Below are positions 21,791 through 33,530 of a DNA stretch of 64,000 bases, piece by piece; position 1 is the stretch's first letter, and each line of letters begins with the position of its first letter. The translations under genes and the position numbers were made by a program. A model generated the notes under the pieces. It had not been told where the DNA came from and did no database searches. It was given only the letters and a program-made list of their open reading frames with translations. The DNA comes from Stenopsyche tienmushanensis (lineage: Eukaryota > Arthropoda > Insecta > Trichoptera > Stenopsychidae): assembly GCA_008973525.1 (NCBI GenBank), contig WACJ01000364.1, forward strand, positions 62,001 to 126,000, written 5' to 3'.

Positions 21791-23814
21791 ACAGTTAAAA
21801 TGAGAATATTTTTATGCGCACTCGTTTACCTCCATCTCACCGCTCAGCTTCACATCGATCCGATACCAGAACGAACCCGAACAATTTTTTTTTCAAGATT
21901 TGGATTTGAACCCAAAAACTTCATAACAATAGTCCAAGAACTAGCCCACTTTGCCAACACAGTATTAAAAACCGGATATTAGATCCAAATTGAATAACAA
22001 TTTTAGTCCATACCCAATTTCCTCAGTTCGCATTTATCGATATCTGCGCATACATTATTTTAGGGAAATATTTACGGCCAATTCGAATGGCGTGTCTCAC
22101 GTTCTAGGTTTTACGATATTTATCGGTTTCACGAATCGAGATGCAAGATAACCATTATGAAATAATCTGAAAAGAGAGAGAGAGGTTTGCGAAAAGCACC
22201 TGAAAACCGTGAAATATTGAAACAGGAGAAAATACGGACGGAACACACGACAAGAATACGATAAAATATTTCAGCATTATCGCACGAGGGCTCGTTCGAT
22301 GTGAATATCCACTCTTATCGTATAAGGCTGTACGGCACCGAAAGAACTATAAAAATGTATACCGATAATAAGACATAAATATTTATATTTTTCAGGGTAA
22401 TCTCGCTTTTTTACGGGGCCTGATGAAACAATGCTCTTTTACGATGGCGGCGTGAACGATGCTGGATGAAATTTTATATTTTTACATCCATATGTTAGTC
22501 CTAGTGAAGATTTTATTTTACTAGGAGAAATGCTGATATTTGGCCATAAAATATACGATTGAATGAAAAATTATGCATTCTTTGTTATAAATGCAATCTA
22601 AAATATTCAATTTATACCACAGCTCAATAAATATACGCTTTTGATTGATACTAATAAGTCGATGTATTATATAAACATAAATAAAATTATAATTAAAGGC
22701 ACATATCCCGTTGATGAGAAATCCCGCATATGCTGCGATTGGATTCGCATAATTCGGCGGCGATATAATTGTATAATATGATTTATCTGATATAAGTAAT
22801 ATAATTTGAATTATGAATCATTACATTATTACAACCAACAAGTAGCTAATCAGCAACACTTTGAAAAATGAGCATTAATCATTTTGCTTACGTTTGGCAC
22901 GCGACCCCGACGATGTTTATTGTTTAATACTGATAAACGTACCAGGACTTTATTACCACTTCTAAGCTTTAGCTAAATTTTATTGAATGAGCTTATTTAG
23001 GTATGAACAGCACAAGAGTAATTATTTTGATTAATTGTAATGTTTCAAATTGTATCATTCCAATTATTAAGATTTACATTATAACGATTGTTATTACCCA
23101 ACAAATGATGCTATGAGGGTTAAAAAGCTATTAGAACTTTTGGTTTGCGATTTTTTATTTATAAACTTTGACACTTATTAATGCAAGATCTCGCTAGTGT
23201 CATTTACAATGCAATTCAAAATAGAATTAGATCCGTAATATATTTCGTAGGAGGATGAATATTTTTATAATTATTTTGTTTGTCAACTATGCTTCCGTAA
23301 GAACGCTCGAAGAAGGACGAAAATAAAGTGTCATACTTTGATAGCTGTTCACTGAAGATATTCACTCTTTATTTGATTTGAATTGAAAATTATTAGAAAA
23401 CATAGAAAAATAGTTTTCTTTTTTAAATCCTATTTACAAGCAATATGAATGATTGTGCGGTTGCAAAATGGTGGGCATATTAATTGCTCACGCTTCAGTA
23501 TATCTTCTACTTCCCATCAAGAACGGCTTAACATCTTAATGATTCGCTGTATCTGACACCAGTGTAACGTTGAGCGGAGACATTTTCTGAAGCAGGAGGA
23601 GTCTTCGGGCCGCTCCCCATTCTTACGTATTTTTCACGACAAACACGTTCACACGTGGATTAGCTCTTTTATCTGGTCACGGCAAAGTCAAGCAATATGA
23701 TGAAAGTGGTCGGGTGCTGATGGAAACACTTTCGTTTTAAATATATTTTTATTTGATACGAGGAGAGGTTACAGCCACGAGATTATCATTGAGTATGGGT
23801 GTGAAAATAATTCT
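21791..23814. other. AT-rich, apparently single-copy, no gene seen
   Basis: About 2 kb without recognisable repeat or coding exon. 21980-22480 is somewhat GC-richer. Confidence 0.4.
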
Positions 23815-24585
23815 CGGGTGGGTGTTAGACTCCACGATGTCCACCCATAAAACTGCAGAAGGGGAGGGGGGAGCCAACCCTATGCCTGTTTGGCAACGGT
23901 TGAATCCCTGGGGCATTGATGTGGAGTAGAGGTGCCTCGTTGATTTGCTCATTAAACGCAGATAGGGTAACCCAGCTAACATGAGTTGGGTATGCAGATC
24001 ACCCTGTGCTGTGTACCCATAAAGGGGTGTGTGAAACAGCCGATTGCAGTAGTTGGTGGAGCTTGTGTCAAAGGCTCATCACTGTCTTCAACAGCCTAGG
24101 CATACAGGGGAGAATGGTTTTAGGCTGTTCGAACAACGACTCGTCTCCGTGGCTAGATACTATAAATGACCGAACCGATACGAGTACCATGGGGAATCCC
24201 CTGCAGTCCGTTATCTGTTGCAGCCTCCTTCGAACTGAGGTTGGACTCGTGGTGGCAGTGAACCTGCGGTAGTATTCCTTTGAACTTAGCTTTAACCTCT
24301 GTCCTTCCTCCTCCATCGCACATTTGGGTGCACGTAGTCCGAAGCTTGTCTTCCTGCAGAAACTTTGTCTCATCTGGAGGGCGCGGAGCAAAAGGGGTGG
24401 GTGTTTGAACGCTCCGCGCGTAGCGTTTCTTGTGGGACCGAAATATCAATGGAAAACACTCTCTGTGTGGCTATTCCGGGGTAATCCGGAACAGGCTAAG
24501 CAGCAGCGCAGGAAATGGGATCGCACATTTATGATCCCTCAATCCAGTCAGTCGCTGTCTGTCGTCTGTCATCTGTGAAAATAGA
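23815..24585 (-). mobile_element. family C LINE-derived non-autonomous element
   Basis: Collinear with 11963-12735. In minus orientation: GACTGACTGGATTGAGGG, TTCCGGATTACCCCGGAATA, CACCACGAGTCCAACCTCAG, GGGATTCCCCATGGTACTCG, GTTAGCTGGGTTACCC, GGACATCGTGGAGTC. It lacks the R1 coding segment of the copy at 8440-9440. Overlapping open frames (24006-24449) are not conserved as genes. Confidence 0.7.
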
Positions 24586-24654
24586 TCTTCTTGCACCCAA
24601 GGCTATCCGTCGATTCGTCTATCTCCACAAGACAGAGAGATAGGTATTGTTAAT

Positions 24655-25020
24655 TACGAGGGGGATTCAAATATAACCCGGAATTTTGCTGTACAAATAT
24701 ATTAGTGATATATAAAGATACATTTATTCAGATAGGAAGTTTTTTGATCCCGTCACTGAAGAAAGAAGTCGGTTGCTCCGAAAATCAGTTGAGCACGTAT
24801 TGTTCGACCGCAGCGTTGTCTTAAAATCGTTGCCCTCCTAATGCTTTTTTCAATGGACCAAACATATGGTAATCACATGGGACCAAATGTAGACTGTAAA
24901 ATGGGTGTTCAAGAGTTATTCAGTTATAATTGGGTGAGTTTATTACAAATTATGGCTGTTGTATGCGGCCGGGCATTGTCTTGCAGACGAATATTAAGAA
25001 TCTAGTCAAGATCATTTTTA
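24655..25020 (-). pseudogene. mariner-family transposase C-terminus with terminal repeat
   Basis: The element end is the GAGGGGGATTCAAATATAAC terminal repeat at 24659. On the minus strand 25015-24720 encodes, across frameshifts, DNARPHT (24980-24961; the second catalytic Asp region), an HPFYSLHLVPCDYHMFGP-like stretch, KKALGGQRF, and a QPTSFF-like block near the C-terminus. This is the C-terminal third of a Tc1/mariner transposase of a type distinct from the mellifera-type copies in this window. The N-terminal part was not found. It is the likely source of the MITE at 15490. Confidence 0.75.
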
Positions 25021-25373
25021 GATTCACTGTCACAATTGTGCAATTTAATACTCTTTTAAAATAAACGAATCTATTAAACAAGAGTTTCATATAACGATAT
25101 GTCGTTTCCTGCATAAGAGGATTAATAAATGAGATTCAAGATTTTTTATGTGGCTCTTTTGCAGGTTTCTGAATTTTCGGTTTAATTAATATGTGATTCT
25201 TTTATTAGCAAAAGTCTTCGGATTTCTACAAAAATAATTGTAGTCAACCCTTACGTGTTAGTCACTTGCACTTGTTAAAAAACTAAACACGTACACATTT
25301 TGTATGGGTGTCTTTTTGTAGCATTTTGTTTCTATAAAGTGGTCCCTATCTCGACGCTATAGAAAGGTTAACT
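25021..25373. repeat. pogo-like inverted-repeat end (right end at 25373)
   Basis: GACGCTATAGAAAGGTTAAC at about 25351-25370 equals the right terminal repeat of 58726-59748, and GGGTGTCTTTTTGTAGCATT just inside it corresponds to that element's subterminal sequence. The left end was not found. Confidence 0.55.
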
Positions 25374-26554
25374 ATATTTTCTGCGACTAAACAAAATGCA
25401 ACACAGGCAAGCAAATTTAAGAGGAAAGATTGAAGCCTTCAAACGTTTATCAGTATAAAAAAATAATAAGATTGAATTATATTTCTTATATAACAATTTT
25501 AATTATCAGCTTAGTACACATAAAGACACTATTGATTATGCTAGCCCAGCATCCCAACAAAACGATCATATAGTAATATTCTACATAATGTAAGGTGTGA
25601 ATAAATAGATAGGTAGTTGCTTAAAATTTGATAACAATCTCTATTCACCCAAAGTCTTCAAAGTTTCTCAGGTAGTTCAAAAACTTGGGTCGCCAATGAC
25701 CCAAGAAAGTTAGCTGGTGCAGTGCAGTATTAGAATGCCAAGAGAGTGTGCATAATGGACCGTAATGGGACTTTTAATTAAAATGCAGCTACAATCCTGC
25801 ACCGAAGCTCCAAAAGACGTCCAAAGAAGAGGAACTTCCCCGTTGGAGCTTTGCAACATTAGACTCCACTTCTGCAAAAGCCGGATTCCTTAATTACCAG
25901 CGTGTTAAATGATCGGGAAATGGGTCTTATTACGATCACTCCTTGCGAACATTACCGGCGCCTTATCTCAGCCGGTATAAATTTGAAAATATGAATATTA
26001 CCATCCAGTTTTATAGGTTCGCTAAATCCATTCGGCTATGTAGTGAGCTTTAAATACACTGTTAGAGGTAATGATCGAAAGTTATATTAGCGTTTGATAC
26101 GACCGGCAGATAGAAGCTAGCTCTACAACCACCGCTTGCGGTATGTAGCCATCGGCGAGGGGTTATAATATTTTATTCCAGGGGCGGAAAAATACGATCC
26201 GCATTCGGAGTAGCAAATGACTTTATTCGGGTCGCCATTGTGTTCATCAATGGAGGAAAATACAGGTCATCTTTGGAACGAGCGCCTCCGAAAAGTATTA
26301 TATTTGGGAAACGGCATGAGAATTTGCTATAACGCTACAAAAGAACCCAATTTATAGCATTAGATCTCAATCGTTTGCTGAAACGAACAATTCGTTAATG
26401 AGCGTATCTAAAAAAAGCACAACAATCGAACGAAATCATGTATTTTTGCAGCTCGCATGGAACTTTTATACGTGCATGCGACAAAAACTTATAATGACAT
26501 TAGAGCGTTATACACGGAAATATAGATTAAAAGATGCATAGGGGAAAAAATCAT
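25374..26554. other. apparently single-copy, no gene seen
   Basis: 25740-26540 is moderately GC-rich with no repeat match and no coding exon recognised. Confidence 0.4.
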
Positions 26555-26720
26555 GTAATTTTTGTTTTGAAGTTGGCACACTTGGCGTGTAGGGGGATCA
26601 TAACGATCAGTTTATTTGGTCCCGCGTGTTTGTCGGCCATTTTGTTCAGTCACAATTAAAGCTTCCGATGGAGAGGTCGTCGCGCACTCTCACCACCGGC
26701 GTAACTACTAATTGGTGAGC
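26555..26720 (+). repeat. mariner 5'-end-derived fragment
   Basis: GAAGTTGGCACACTTGGCGT and CGTGTTTGTCGGCCATTTTG, followed by GATGGAGAGGTCGTCGCGC, match 31890-32030 and 55775-55870. The outer terminal repeat is absent. Confidence 0.65.
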
Positions 26721-26804
26721 TTAGGCAACGCCTAGGGGCAGTAACTGTCTAATCTATGTATACATATATACAGTACATGTATGTTTTTTAAATTGTTATA
26801 TTAA

Positions 26805-26850
26805 CCTTTCCCTACCGGTGATGTATTTACTACACCTCACAATAAAAATA
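26805..26850 (+). repeat. family H (TTAA MITE) single end
   Basis: TTAA at 26801-26804, then CTTTCCCTACCGGTGATGTA and TTTACTACACC. This matches the terminal repeat of 46483-46681. The other end was not found. Confidence 0.55.
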
Positions 26851-28512
26851 TGTTATTAAATTATTTTTGTTTTTAATATTATGTTTGTTTTACAAAGCGT
26901 ACAGAAATAGGCTACAATTCATCATCCGTGTTATATCAAAACCGTTTTGTATAACGACAGTGTTATACGAGGCCCATGTGTATTTTAAATGTGTCTGCCC
27001 TGCAATGATACACAGCTTGGCAACCCTAACGCCGTATGTTTATACGGATTTATGGCGGCTATGAAAAAAAAATGGATATAAATCTAGGATACAATACAAA
27101 CAATGGAGCAAAAACAGTAAACCGAAATTCTCAGGGGACAACTCGCAAAATATTACATGATGTTTTTTCAGCATGATGTTTTATTGCCTGTATGTTTACT
27201 GCAAACATAAATTGACGGCAGCCAAAATAACGATGGAAAATTTCAGACGGTAGAATAAGGCCATATTAATATTGTTTCACATAAGCAGGCAGGCATATGT
27301 GCAATTCTATACAAAGCAATAGAAGTTATTTGAATGCAAAAGAAGTTTGTATAATCTGATAAAGTTGTATTAACCCTTTGAGTAGTAAAAATTCACTTAT
27401 CTGTCAGGACCACTGCAGTGTGTATGAAGCTATCCAGTGATCAAATATGAAAGTATTTAATCAACGATTGTTACAATATAAAATTTAGAGCTATCAAAGA
27501 TCAGTGTAGATCTATAAATTAAACACCCAATTAATCTTATTTTAAAATTTATTATTCGGGTAAAACGCATCTAGATTGAAATCTACATAATTAATGATAC
27601 GCAATACAAGACAATTATTTGGAAGCTGAAAGGCGCTAAGAAAGTAGAATTTCAGTAATAAGCAAGTCAACTGAAATTAGGCTGGAAAAATTTACAGATC
27701 TCAATAAGAATGAGTTGGTATGAAATCGCCGAAATCATATCTCAATGTTGCAACGTCTATATATTCAATCTATATATCCATTGACGATGGGAGTGAGATT
27801 TTTTTTTTATTATGGGTTATTGGCCTTGTATGTGGTATCTGTTGATTGGGAACAGGTAATTCAGAATTGGGGGAGGTGGGCAGCAATCTGTTTTCGGTTC
27901 AACGATGTGGCAGCTAATAGATGCTGGAAAATTAAAGAATGTGCTGCAATCATACGCTAGCGAGAGCAGGTGGGCCATATTTACCGCACTTTAAGCGAAA
28001 GTCAGGACCAGTCGCTTGAATAATATAATCCAGAAATCGACTCTAGCATCAAAGGATAGAGACATTGATCTGGGAAGAGAATATATCATAATTTTGATAA
28101 ATAGTTTTCAAAATCACAAAGTAACATTGCGCCCTAAAGACAATGCTCTAGCCCAGATGTGATCTTGCGAGAAAAATATTTATTGCATTCGCCATTGTGA
28201 TTTAATTTCTTTTCTAAAAAGAGATCCGTTATTGGTAATATTCCAACTAATTTATAAAAAAAAGACAATGTACACATGATTTCAACATGATCACTCTGGT
28301 GGGTTGTAACAGAGTTGGAATAAGCAATCGCAGTTGAAGCTCCAAGATTAAAGTTCAGGAAATGTATAAATTGGTTCAATCTGTTTTCGTGGCCATTGAG
28401 AAGATATAATATTAGGCCTCCATGCAGGTAAGAAACATCTTTTTTCATTACAATATGCAGATTACAACCAATGGTCAGCATGGACATTATATACTTATTG
28501 TTACCTGGATGG
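26851..28512. other. AT-rich non-coding; family B end at 27374
   Basis: TTAA at 27370-27373, followed by CCCTTTGAGTAGTAAAAATT and CTTATCTGTCAGGACC, is one family B end. The rest has no recognised gene; open frames at 27745 and 28134 lack coding character apart from the duplicated block noted next. Confidence 0.4.
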
Positions 28513-28628
28513 AAATCCATTGGTGTCAGGTCGGGAGACCATGCGAGCCACGGAATAGAGCACGACCACAGACAAAGAAATCCAATGGTGTCAGATCTGG
28601 AGACTGTGCGAGCCACGGAATAGGCCCA
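28513..28628 (-). pseudogene. tandemly duplicated transposase fragment
   Basis: A 65-bp unit occurs twice in tandem (28513-28577 and 28578-28628, the second partial). Each copy encodes on the minus strand a PWLAWSPDLTPMDF-like motif, the ARSPDLTPLDFFLWG signature of insect mariner-like transposases. The second reads ARTVSRSDTIGFLCLW in the annotated frame and matches after a frame change. Confidence 0.6.
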
Positions 28629-29032
28629 CCAAAAAGAATTAATCTACTGCCGCTAATCGCTGCCTTTGCAAAAATGCTACTTCAGATAACTACAGTTATA
28701 ATAAGAAAAGGGTATCGTGTGCGCATACGAAATTTTAATAAAAACATCTTAAGCATAAAACTTATTTTCTTAACCTTCAAGTTTAACGACTTATTGAATG
28801 ATTTGTATGACATGTAGCATATTGTTGAAAACGGAATCGGAAACTGTTAAAAATAGTTATAGCTTAGAACTACTTTTCTTTAAACAAATTGTATTAAATA
28901 ATGATTTATTTAGATCCAAAAGTTAAGACAATTTAAAGGTGAATTTTTTGGTATTTTTTCAAAATACTGAAAAGATATTATATTTTGACAACCCTGACAC
29001 TTACGACATAGGGACTATGTTTTGAAACGTAG
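28629..29032. other. AT-rich non-coding, nothing recognised
   Basis: No gene or known repeat seen. Confidence 0.4.
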
Positions 29033-29488
29033 TGTAGCGTGGACGATTTAACATCTTCACGCAATAGCGCTGTTAGTCTGAACAGATTTAATTATCTAGA
29101 TTAACAGCGATATCTTCTGTCTCTCTTGAGATGCAATGTGTTATTTTAACAGCGCCATCTCTTGTGGCCATACGGAGACATTGCACCTGCATACCAACCG
29201 TTGTCGGTTGGGGAGTGATGCGTAGGAGGCGGGAGTTGGATAGAGTCGTCGGTTAGCCTTGTTAGATCGTCTCTGCCGCAGCCAGATGTCTCTTTCTCTC
29301 TTGTGTGGAATAAATAGCTATTTAGAGAAGAGAGTCTTTCTATTCGATTCCCATCCATTCGTCCAGCAACATCACCGTCCGATAGAAGAACAGACCCGTG
29401 CGCTAGGTCAGCCATCCCGATGAGTATGTGGGGGCGGGGAGCCGTCCGGGGACTCTGACCCTGAGAGCGCCTCCATCTCAACGTTACA
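29033..29488 (+). mobile_element. SLR reference copy (456 bp, perfect 4-bp target duplication)
   Basis: Starts TGTAGCGTGGACGATTTAAC and ends CTCAACGTTACA, flanked by GTAG at 29029-29032 and 29489-29492. Stem 1 is GCTGTTAGTCT / AGATTAACAGC. Stem 2 is TGCAATGT / ACATTGCA. AATAAATAG lies in the middle and a GC-rich tail (GCCGTCCGGGGACTCTGACC) near the end. The TG...CA ends, target duplication, internal AATAAA and absence of coding fit a solo LTR or TRIM, although no internal retroelement region is present in the window. A minus-strand open frame of 111 codons covers most of it. Confidence 0.85.
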
Positions 29489-29529
29489 GTAGCAAAAGAT
29501 CCTCGTAAACCCTAAAATAAAATTGTCGG

Positions 29530-29780
29530 TCCATGTGCCAAACTTCTATTGGCGCGTTAAGGCAAATTGGTTTAAATGTCACGCAAAGCGACAGTTGGTT
29601 GGAAAGAAAGGGAATATCGTTTTTAGTATGTTCGTGTCCTTCTCATACATCATAGAGATGCTACACGCATACGCTGCGTCGCCTCTATTGTTCATGTGTA
29701 TGTGTGTCTACATGTAGTATAAAGCAACCACTACACCAATAACTTGCCAATTTTATTATATATTACACAACACATCTTTT
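29530..29780 (+). repeat. repeat family F
   Basis: Collinear with 18340-18560: GGCAAATTGGTTTAAATGTC, CATAGAGATGCTACACGCAT, and TTTTATTATATATTACACAA near the end. Confidence 0.6.
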
Positions 29781-29819
29781 AGCTAAAAATTTCGTGACTG
29801 AATTAAAAATAAACGCGCA

Positions 29820-30345
29820 ATTGTATTGTTGCGTGGACCAAAATGTTCTGTCGTCGACAGTTTGGTCGGCCTTAAGCTGGCCATACTTTTTGCTGTGAAG
29901 ACCCGCCGCGGACTAACCGTTAGGCGGGCAACCAAAGAGTCTTAACGTTGTTGCAGCCTTGGGAGGCGGTCGACGGACATTTTGGGCCCGCACGCATCGC
30001 CCCGCATGGAGGCCACGTGCCTCGCAATCTTCGAGGTCGTGTAATAATTGAAGACTTTCATTCATTATCCTCATATCCCGTCATGGAGTTTTCCCCTCGT
30101 CGCCGCTCGACAGCCTGACAGCCGTCGTCGATCCACCGGATAAAAGAACTCTGCGCCCCCTCGCCTAGTTAGGGGGCGCGTCCGCCGCTGTTCGGGCTCC
30201 GGCGGCCGGCGTTGCGGCCGGCGCTTTGCGCCCGCGGCGCGGCCGTCTGGGCCGTCCGAGATACGCCGCGGCGGTTGGCAGCCGTGGCGGCAGCGGCGTT
30301 GGTGCTGCGTTGGGGGCTCGCGAAGCGCGGCGCCCCCTCGTATGC
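29820..30345 (-). other. GC-rich island, candidate promoter/first exon region
   Basis: The most GC-rich stretch of the window; 30170-30340 is almost entirely G/C with many CpG (GCGGCCGGCGTTGCGGCC, CCGCGGCGCGGCC). It is not part of any repeat family seen here. A TATA-like box on the minus strand lies just upstream. Overlapping minus-strand frames give only Ala/Pro/Arg-rich low-complexity peptides, so it is better read as 5' UTR or promoter than as protein. It lies about 29 kb upstream of the catulin exons, in their transcription orientation. Confidence 0.4.
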
Positions 30346-30355
30346 AACAGTATTA

Positions 30356-30365
30356 TTTTTATATA
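30356..30365 (-). promoter_or_regulatory. TATA-like box
   Basis: Minus strand reads TATATAAAAA, with about 25-30 bp to the edge of the GC-rich island. The position suits transcription leftwards, but in AT-rich DNA the motif alone is weak. Confidence 0.3.
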
Positions 30366-31875
30366 GGGATACGCCAAGTATCAAGATAGGTTGTGTTTTA
30401 CATATGATTCTTTTATTGTTAATTTAGTTTTATGTTCTTTTGTAAGCTTCTCTCTTTGAAGATTAAACGGCTGCTTGAAAATAACGCCTCTTAGGTTAGT
30501 TGCCACTCTTTAGAATGAATCCACCCTTCTCGGAATAACTATTACTTCAGGGTACGCGTTTCAAATAAAGAAGTTTCTCTGTTATACTCTGGTGAGAAGC
30601 TTCAAAACTTATCTCAATGGATTGACCAGAACGGAAATTATCCTAATGGTATAATTTTTAAAACATGATTAATAAAAACTTTAAATGTCTTTCTATGTGT
30701 TATTTATTTTTAAAATAAGGTAGTTTCCTTAGCGCACTCTACATTTGTGTTAAAGTTATATTTTTGAAATAAAAAAAAGCGAATAACCAGTATTTGTAGA
30801 AATCTGCTGCAAATGGTTTTCCTAATCGAAAAGCATTCATTGCAGTACACCTGGACCTATTATTGTTGAATTTTCAATTCAGATCGGAACAAATTCCTAT
30901 TCACCAACTTGAACAAACTTTACGACTGTTTGTGACTTGGGAATTTACCACTTGGAAATTTCGCCAGAATTCCCGTTCAGACAGAAACTTTTTAAATTAC
31001 ATTCCCTGCACACAATCACAAATTTCAACCCCTCCGCCCAAACGCCCCCGCGCTACAATATGAATGTATTTAATTCGGGCAATCCAATTATATCATAATT
31101 ATACTAAGCGTACCTGTCGCCGAGGACGTCTCCGTCATCCTCCAAAGGACGTCACTGCTTCCATGTAAATATGTTTGAAAGCCTCTTATCACGCTAGTCA
31201 GCTCTTTGTTCAATAATGGATGACGAGCTTAGCCGCGGAACTTAAGATGCGATGAATAAAAGACGACGCTTTCATCATCTCAGTCATATCGCTAATAAAA
31301 TATGACCGTGAACTTTAACAGTTGCCTAATATGATTCGCGGAAATTTCGCTCTAATTGAACACAAATAAACGGAATGCTTTCAGACTCGCTTCTGGGAAA
31401 TCGTCATTCATACGCGAAAAAATGGAGAGACGCCCTTCTGAAAAAGGAGAGATTTCGTTCTCAACGGGGAGGAGTGAAAAATGTACAGCCACTGTCTTAC
31501 ATTGCTTTCGAGTGCTTCCATAAATACTATTTTAAAATGAACACACACCTGAAGATATAATATTTCATTCCATCAACGACATAAATCACAACCACTCTGT
31601 ATTTTTTTAATCCTCGCACCCGCAAAAAGTATGAATGTTTCAATTATTCTTCGTTTTCATAAATCACCTCCCCACTTATGTTTGCTTTGTTCGCTCGTTT
31701 GTATTTCAGTCGGATGTCTGAATCTAAAGGAAGCTTCAAATAACAACGAATATTTTTATAGCGAGTTCATAGTTTTGATTTTATTTATGTATTCAGTGAG
31801 ATTCAAAGCTGATGATGATCGGCTCTGAAGAGCTGTGAAATTTATACAATACACGTAATTGCTTTAAAAAATTGA
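30366..31875. other. non-coding, nothing recognised
   Basis: No gene or known repeat. 31080-31520 is less AT-rich and apparently single-copy. Confidence 0.4.
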
Positions 31876-32087
31876 GAGGGTCATCTAAAAAGTAAAGTTT
31901 TTTGTATCGAAGTTGGTGTACTTGGCGTATAGGGGGGATATTAATAGTTAGTTTGTTTGGTCCGGCGTGTTTATCGGCCATTTTGTTCAGTTACATAAAA
32001 TTCTACTGATGGAGAGGTCGTCGCGCGCTCTAGCCACCTTTTTCGATCTTACATAAATGTTGTCACCTTACTTTCTGGATGACCTCG
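31876..32087. mobile_element. mariner-derived MITE
   Basis: Left end GAGGGTCATCTAAAAAGTAA; reverse complement of the right end CGAGGTCATCCAGAAAGTAA. TA follows the right end at 32088-32089. The internal sequence (CGTGTTTATCGGCCATTTTG, GATGGAGAGGTCGTCGCGCG) equals the 5' region of the mariner at 55735-56020, so this is an internally deleted derivative. Confidence 0.75.
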
Positions 32088-32244
32088 TATCACATAAATA
32101 TATTTAACATGCATTTTTAAGAGATAAATAATTTTTAAACACTGATTTTGAATTGTCCTTAACATATTGTTAAAATAAGATATTTATATTTTTTTAATTA
32201 ATAATGAAATATAGAAATGACAAAGACAACAAGAAGCATGTATT

Positions 32245-32717
32245 TGTATATAGCGCTGTTGATCTGTGTGAATTTAATTCGCCAGATTACCAGTGACATC
32301 TTCCACCTCTCTTAAGATGCAATGTGCTATTTTAACAGCGCCATCTCTTGTGGCCCTACGGAGATATTGCCCTTGCATACCGATGAATAGCTTCCTGCGC
32401 GTGTACCGTTGCCGGTTGGGTTGTGACGCGCAGGAGGCGGGAGTCGAGAAGAGTCGGCGGTTGGCCTTGGTTGCGGGATGACGTCCTTTCCGCAGCCAAA
32501 TCTGGTGCTGAATAAAAAGTTACCTAGAGAAGAGAGTCTTTTCATTCGACGCCCGTCCATCTTCATCCATCCGTCCATTATCATCCATCCATCCGGCTGT
32601 ATATGATCCGATAAAAGAACGGACCCGTGTAGTAGCGCGGTCATCCCAACGAGCGCGTGGAAGCGGGGAGCCGCCCGGGGACTCTGCCCCCAAGAGAGCT
32701 CACATTCCAACATAACA
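32245..32717 (+). mobile_element. SLR copy
   Basis: Runs from TGTATATAGCGCTGTTGATC to ATTCCAACATAACA, flanked by TATT and TATG (possible 4-bp duplication with one change). It contains a short expansion of the CATCCATCCGTCC region (32560-32595). The minus-strand open frame is 128 codons. Confidence 0.8.
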
Positions 32718-33424
32718 TATGTTTCAAAAAGCCTTTTCTCTCCTGCATTGTCTGTTTGTCTTATAAATATCTTAATAATTGACTAAATGGGGAATTAACT
32801 GTAACAAAAAAAAAAAATCAAAGACATTTGTCAGTGATTCGATGATACTTTTAGCATTTACTAAAATAATATTTTTTTAATATTGATTTACAAGGATGGA
32901 TAAAAAAAGGATTTGGGTAATATTAGCTAGTGCTTTATTTCGAGAATTATTTCTTGAAAATTCCTTAAGAAATGTTCTTTTTTAAATTTTTACCATATTT
33001 CTAGTTGTTTTCTTTCAATTATATACAGTTTTACATGCATATTTTTAATCATAATTTATCGAGATTTCTTGAGAAATCCATTAGCGGTCCCTAAATATTT
33101 AGACATTTTTAAGATAAAACGTTTTTTTTTCAATTTTTAAGTTATTATTTAATAAAACACTATTTTTTTTTACCAAAGTTGTATATTTTACTAGTATATT
33201 ATACAGAGGCATTATATTTTATAATTAGATAATTGGCCTAAATTAAGACCTGGTTTTTTAAAAATTTATTTTGTATATTCGTTAGTTTCGGACAAAAATA
33301 TTATTAATATTATTATTAGGATTTTATCCGGGCAACAGCCTCTTTCCTTTGTATCTCTAGCAGATAGGCGAAACACTATGAAGGGTTATAAAAACCAATA
33401 TTCCTTTCCAAATACTGTCCTAAA
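32718..33424. other. very AT-rich, nothing recognised
   Basis: No gene or repeat family seen; many A and T runs. Confidence 0.4.
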
Positions 33425-33530
33425 CACGATACGCAAAATAAAAGCACATAATTTTAAATCTGAGTGGAGAAAAAAATGTAGAAACAAAATGTCGAGCCAC
33501 ACTCGACATAGGACCGCAAAGAGCTAAGAA
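33425..33530 (-). repeat. piggyBac-like end with TGTCGAG palindrome
   Basis: Inverted relative to 38375-38510. Minus strand: GCTCTTTGCGGTCCTATGTC, then GAGTGTGGCTCGACA, CCACTCAGATTTAAAAT and ATTTTGCGTATCGT. The palindromic subterminal motif resembles piggyBac-type ends. No second end or transposase found. Confidence 0.55.

Noticed and set aside
24068..24449. Two overlapping frames of about 100 codons on the minus strand
   Set aside because: They are inside family C and their reading differs between the copies, so they are repeat by-products.
30165..30427. Ala/Pro/Arg-rich open frames in the GC-rich island
   Set aside because: Overlapping frames on both strands are open at once because of GC composition; no domain or start context supports translation.
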